Shown: one piece after another, positions 6,445 through 9,522 of the stretch
Numbering within the stretch: position 1 is the first letter of the stretch
Layout of the letters: each line of letters opens with the position of its first letter
DNA from: Spirochaetales bacterium
GTDB taxonomy: Bacteria > Spirochaetota > Spirochaetia > Treponematales > UBA12059
NCBI GenBank assembly: GCA_004525355.1
Contig: SPCK01000055.1
Span: 1 to 9,522, forward strand
Length of the DNA: 9,522 nt
Direction: 5' to 3'
Position numbers and translations under genes: made by a program
The notes under the pieces: model-generated
The model's database searches: none
Told to the model about the DNA's origin: nothing
What the model saw: only the letters and a program-made list of their open reading frames with translations

Positions 6445-7633
6445 GATCGATCGCGCGGCTCGCGGGCCGGATAGCGCTGTTCGATCTCGAAGTTTGGACG
6501 CGTTCCATTTCCTGGACATCTTTGCCGCATCCGACGCGCGCATGAGCGTCCTCGTCGTGCTCCTCGGGTTCCTGGCCGGCACCCTGATCATTTTAGCCGT
6601 GGGTCGGAATCCAGGCGGTATGTTCGCCGCCCTCCTGCAGGCCATGACTGGGTGGGACCTGACCCGCGGGGTGTGGAATATACGATACGTGGGCGAGTGG
6701 CTGGCCATCTCGACGCCGCTCATTTTGACGGGACTGTCCATGGGTTTCGCGGCGCGCGCCGGGTTGTTCAACATCGGCGCCGAGGGGCAGTACATCGTCG
6801 GATTGACCATCGCGCAATTCGCCGCCCTGTACCTGCCGCAGATTCCTGTCGTCCAGGTCGTTCTCGCGGTCGCGTTGGCAGCGGCCGGAGCGGCGGTCTG
6901 GGGCGGCATCGTCGGCTGGCTCAAGGCGCGCTTCAATGCCAGCGAGGTAGTCGCCACAATCATGCTCAATTACATCGCGTTCTTCCTGTCACGCTGGGTG
7001 ACAATGGCCATACCGGGCGCCAACACCTACAAGACGCCCAACCTGCCGCAGTCCGCGCAGCTGGACGCGGGTTTCCTGCAGCGATTGACAAACGGGTCCA
7101 ACCTGAACTACGGATTCTTCATCGCCATTGCCTCGGTGATCGCGTTCTGGTGGATCATGGAGCATACGCGAACGGGATTCGCGTTGCGAGCCACCGGTAT
7201 GAACCGCGACGCCGCGCTGGCATCCGGCATCAAGGCCGAACGAAGCGCCGTGACGTCCATGGCCATCGCGGGCGCCTTCGCTGGCTTGGCCGGGGCCATC
7301 GTGGCGCTCGGATCGTTCGGATACGGGCGCGTGCTCTCGGGATTCGACAACTACGGCTTCAACGGCATCGCCGTAGCGCTTGTAGGCAATTCCACCGGAT
7401 TCGGGGTGGGTATCGCCGGCTTGCTGTTCGGCCTTCTGGCGAGCGCCCAACCCCTGATGCAGTCGCGCGGGATTCCCAAGGAGATCACGCTCATCATCTC
7501 TGGTCTGGTAGTCGTGTTCGTGTCGTTGCGGGCCGGTTTCAGGATGCTGCTGGCCTGGAGAAGGAGGGCCGCGCTGGCTGTCATGGCGACGAAGGCGGAA
7601 TCCGAGACCGTACAGGGGGAAATCGATGCGTGA
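6437..7633 (+). CDS. ABC importer permease, first subunit
   Basis: This 398-residue inner-membrane permease belongs to the branched-chain/nucleoside (BPD_transp_2) group and forms half of the transport channel. It is rich in membrane segments, beginning at about residues 36-56. The family motif ARAGLFNIGAEGQY is at 106-119, and NASEVVATIMLNYIAFFL (167-184) is the second hallmark. A GTG start is used, with AGAGGA at 6425-6430 six bases upstream, overlapping the ATPase gene by 8 bases and implying coupled translation. This gives about 35 hydrophilic, basic residues before the first membrane segment. A later ATG at 6542 would remove them but lacks a clear ribosome binding site. The pairing with the next gene and the Bmp lipoprotein supports a nucleoside-like or riboflavin substrate. 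Confidence 0.9.
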   Translation: MARIDRAARGPDSAVRSRSLDAFHFLDIFAASDARMSVLVVLLGFLAGTLIILAVGRNPGGMFAALLQAMTGWDLTRGVWNIRYVGEWLAISTPLILTGLSMGFAARAGLFNIGAEGQYIVGLTIAQFAALYLPQIPVVQVVLAVALAAAGAAVWGGIVGWLKARFNASEVVATIMLNYIAFFLSRWVTMAIPGANTYKTPNLPQSAQLDAGFLQRLTNGSNLNYGFFIAIASVIAFWWIMEHTRTGFALRATGMNRDAALASGIKAERSAVTSMAIAGAFAGLAGAIVALGSFGYGRVLSGFDNYGFNGIAVALVGNSTGFGVGIAGLLFGLLASAQPLMQSRGIPKEITLIISGLVVVFVSLRAGFRMLLAWRRRAALAVMATKAESETVQGEIDA

Positions 7634-8531
7634 CGTCCTTCTCGTTATTCCGTCGATTCTCATGATGGCCGCACCCATCCTGATAGCCGCGATGGGCGGG
7701 TTGGTTTCCGAGCGCTCAGGTATCGTCAATATCGCCCTTGAGGGTTTGATGGGCATAGGGGCGTTCACCGCCGCCACCGCGCACTACTTCATGGAAGGAT
7801 CGCTGGGCGGCGCATCGGTATGGGTGGCGCTTATTCTCGCGGCCATGGCGGGATTGACCGTATCCCTCATTCACGCATTCGCGTCGGTGAGCCTGGGTGC
7901 CGACCAAGTCATATCCGGGACGGGTATAAACCTGCTTGCCATAGGCGTGCCGGTTTTTCTGGCACAAATCATCTTCAAAATGGAGCGAACGCAACCCTTT
8001 CGCATCGGCATGATGCCCGGACCCGGCGGCGTGTATCCGACGGCGTACATCGCCCTGGCGGTCGTACTGGCAACCTGGTACGTGCTGTACAAACGACCTG
8101 TGGGTCTTCGATTGCGAGCTTGCGGCGAACATCCGCAGGCGGCTGCAGGCGCGGGAATCGACGTCGTCGCGATGCGCTATGCCGCCGTGATGGCTTCCGG
8201 AGCGCTCGCAGGTCTTGCCGGCGCCTGCCTCGTCCTGACCCAGACCATCCAGTATACTCAGCATACAATCAACGGCGCCGGTTTCATCGCACTGGCCGCG
8301 GTATCGTTCGGGCGCTGGACGCCCAAGGGTGTCACCGGCTCGTCCATCTTGTTCGGAACCGCCGTGGCGCTGGCGATATACATGGTCAATGTCGAGTCGC
8401 TCCGAGGACTGCCTCCGGAGTTTTTCAGTGTCCTGCCCTACCTGATCACGCTCGGGACGCTCGTGGCCTTCTCGGGCAAGGACTGGGCGCCCCGCGCGGC
8501 GGGCAAGCCTTTTGACAAGGGACGGAGCTAG
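7626..8531 (+). CDS. ABC importer permease, second subunit
   Basis: This 301-residue inner-membrane permease is the shorter partner in two-permease Bmp-linked importers. Hallmarks are GLVSERSGIVNIALEGLM (25-42), the counterpart of the GLFNIGAEGQ motif in its partner, and LGADQVISGTGINLLAIGV (90-108). Length and the hydrophobic pattern (about eight to ten segments) are normal for the family. The ATG overlaps the preceding gene by 8 bases, with AGGGGGA at 7614-7620 as ribosome binding site. The protein ends in a short basic tail. Together with the upstream lipoprotein, ATPase and first permease it completes the importer. Confidence 0.9.
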   Translation: MRDVLLVIPSILMMAAPILIAAMGGLVSERSGIVNIALEGLMGIGAFTAATAHYFMEGSLGGASVWVALILAAMAGLTVSLIHAFASVSLGADQVISGTGINLLAIGVPVFLAQIIFKMERTQPFRIGMMPGPGGVYPTAYIALAVVLATWYVLYKRPVGLRLRACGEHPQAAAGAGIDVVAMRYAAVMASGALAGLAGACLVLTQTIQYTQHTINGAGFIALAAVSFGRWTPKGVTGSSILFGTAVALAIYMVNVESLRGLPPEFFSVLPYLITLGTLVAFSGKDWAPRAAGKPFDKGRS

Positions 8532-8533
8532 GT

Positions 8534-8540
8534 AAAGGAG
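8534..8540 (+). promoter_or_regulatory. Ribosome binding site of the macro-domain gene
   Basis: AAAGGAG lies six bases before the GTG at 8547 and fixes that codon as the start. It begins two bases after the permease stop, leaving no room for a terminator and little for a promoter, so the macro gene is probably on the importer transcript. Confidence 0.8.
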
Positions 8541-8546
8541 TCGCTG

Positions 8547-9107
8547 GTGGAAAATGTACGAGAATACCTTGGCGGCCGCTTCACCGTCGTCGTGGGCGAT
8601 ATCTGCTCGTTCGACGGAGACGCGATCGTCAATGCGGCCAATACGTCGCTGGCCGGCGGCGGTGGCGTCGACGGAGCAATACACCGGGCGGCCGGCCCGG
8701 ACCTGCTCGAGGAATGCAAGAGGCTCAGACAATCGACCCTGCCCGACGGACTGCCGGCCGGCAAGGCCGTCGTTACGGGGGCGGGAAAGTTGCCGTTCAA
8801 GGGCATCATCCATGCTGTCGGGCCAGTGTGGAGAGGTGGTCATGCAGACGAGGAGCGACTTCTCTCGTCCGCCTATCGTACCAGCCTTGAACTGGCGGCC
8901 AAGAACGGTTGGAAGAGCGTCGCGTTTCCGGCGATTTCAACCGGGGCTTACGGCTATCCCAAGGACGGGGCGGCGCGAATTACGTATCGAACCGTAGTCG
9001 ATTTCCTCGCGAGGAAAGACACGCCTGAACGCGTAAGCTTGGTATTTTTCTCCCGAAAGGATGCCGACATCTTCCTGGACTCCGTCGAATCCGGCGATAG
9101 CCGTTGA
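8547..9107 (+). CDS. Macro-domain protein (ADP-ribosyl/O-acetyl-ADP-ribose hydrolase-like)
   Basis: This 186-residue cytoplasmic protein is a single macro domain of the MacroD/YmdB class, which binds ADP-ribose and removes it from proteins or hydrolyses O-acetyl-ADP-ribose. Motifs in order are VVVGDIC (14-20), DAIVNAANTSL (25-35), GGGGVDGAIHRAAGP (37-51) with Asp42 at the position linked to catalysis in this class, IIHAVGP (87-93) and the phosphate loop ISTGAYGYP (130-138). All binding loops are intact, so it should be active. It starts with GTG, 15 bases after the permease stop. The product length is normal for a stand-alone macro domain. The exact substrate cannot be read from the sequence; position next to a nucleoside-type importer and a DNA glycosylase gives two possible contexts. 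Confidence 0.9.
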   Translation: MENVREYLGGRFTVVVGDICSFDGDAIVNAANTSLAGGGGVDGAIHRAAGPDLLEECKRLRQSTLPDGLPAGKAVVTGAGKLPFKGIIHAVGPVWRGGHADEERLLSSAYRTSLELAAKNGWKSVAFPAISTGAYGYPKDGAARITYRTVVDFLARKDTPERVSLVFFSRKDADIFLDSVESGDSR

Positions 9108-9108
9108 C

Positions 9109-9114
9109 GGGAGG
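9109..9114 (+). promoter_or_regulatory. Likely ribosome binding site of the glycosylase gene
   Basis: GGGAGG starts two bases after the macro-gene stop and ten bases before the GTG at 9125. The spacing is slightly long. A TTG at 9104, overlapping the macro stop as TTGA, is in the same frame but would place this site inside the gene. Confidence 0.5.
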
Positions 9115-9124
9115 CGGGCGAGAC

Positions 9125-9522
9125 GTGCTTGAGCTTTCCCGCCGCGAGGCCGCCGCGGCTGCCTTTATTTCCTCGTTTGGCTTTGACGATGCCGGAGGGG
9201 CATTGTCCGCGGTAAATGAGAACGCGAATCGGCCTGACGCGCGAAACATTGCTGCGGAGCACCTACGGCGCCTGGGGCACGTCCAGATCGATACCATCTC
9301 CGTGGTGGAGCGGGCGCATCACCACGTCCTGTGGAGCCGGGATCGCCGCTACCGCCCGCCTGTGCTTGCCTCGCTTGAAACCCCGCCCCGCGCGGCTTTC
9401 GAGTACTGGGCCCACGCGGCCGCGTACCTGCCCCTGGACGATTACCGCTATTGCCTGCCACGCATGCGCCGTATCGCCGCGCAGGGGCATGAATGGTTTC
9501 CGCATGACCAGGCCATGGTCAA
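9125..9522 (+). CDS. YcaQ/AlkZ-like winged-helix DNA glycosylase, 5' part
   Basis: The gene runs off the window after 132 complete codons. The visible part matches the winged-helix family (HTH_42, PF06224) of YcaQ/AlkZ glycosylases, which unhook interstrand DNA crosslinks or remove alkylated bases. Landmarks are the opening LELSRREA (2-9), LGHVQIDTISVVERAHHHVL (50-69) containing the Q-I-D triad at 54-56 that corresponds to the catalytic Q-x-D motif of YcaQ, and FEYWAHAAAYLPLDDY at about 95-110. The start is a GTG, 17 bases after the macro gene, with GGGAGG upstream, so co-transcription is likely. The C-terminal two-thirds cannot be judged. Family assignment is strong; YcaQ-type rather than AlkZ-type specificity rests on the Asp in the triad. 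Confidence 0.85.
   Translation, partial: MLELSRREAAAAAFISSFGFDDAGGALSAVNENANRPDARNIAAEHLRRLGHVQIDTISVVERAHHHVLWSRDRRYRPPVLASLETPPRAAFEYWAHAAAYLPLDDYRYCLPRMRRIAAQGHEWFPHDQAMV

Noticed and set aside
4846..6969. 707-codon open frame on the minus strand opposite the ATPase and the first permease
   Set aside because: Over the ATPase gene it is exactly codon-aligned with the sense frame and stays open because TTA, CTA and TCA are unused. Its translation looks like no known family, while the plus strand encodes clear ABC motifs.
7716..8843. 375-codon minus-strand frame opposite the second permease and the macro gene
   Set aside because: Codon-aligned antisense shadow that crosses two real genes; no recognisable domain.

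Overview
The window is GC-rich (about 60% by eye), densely coded DNA from a Gram-negative (diderm) bacterium. The evidence for a diderm is an ExbB/ExbD/TonB-type energy-transducing operon and a lipoprotein-anchored solute-binding protein. A spirochaete is my best guess, because a Bmp/PnrA/RfuA-like lipoprotein followed by an ATPase and two permeases is a familiar spirochaetal layout. Nothing in the window proves the taxon. There are no RNA genes, mobile elements or CRISPR arrays.

Layout. (1) 87-2106, plus strand: three genes joined by 4-base stop/start overlaps, encoding an ExbB/TolQ-type proton channel, an ExbD/TolR-type partner and a TonB-like protein with a Pro/Ala-rich linker. (2) 3594-2170, minus strand, convergent with the first operon: a divergent member of the leucyl/phenylalanyl-tRNA-protein transferase (Aat) family, then an unrecognised membrane protein in the same reading frame. 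(3) 3604-8531, plus strand, divergent from block 2: a strong sigma70-type promoter, a Bmp-family lipoprotein, an 88-base gap with two inverted repeats and a perfect extended -10 element, then a two-domain ABC ATPase and two inner-membrane permeases whose ends overlap. Together these form a complete nucleoside- or riboflavin-type importer. (4) 8547 to the window end, plus strand, tightly linked to the permeases: a macro-domain ADP-ribosyl hydrolase-like protein and the first 132 codons of a YcaQ/AlkZ-like winged-helix DNA glycosylase.

How the genes work together. Block 1 would use the proton gradient to power outer-membrane work. Block 3 binds a nucleoside-like ligand in the periplasm and imports it using ATP. 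Block 4 may share the importer transcript and adds ADP-ribose and DNA-repair chemistry; any functional link to the importer is inferred only from position. The items most worth checking are the Aat-like protein that lacks residues thought essential in Aat, the possible leaderless and dyad-controlled start of the ATPase gene, and the macro-glycosylase tail of the transporter operon. I see no clearly new multi-gene system.
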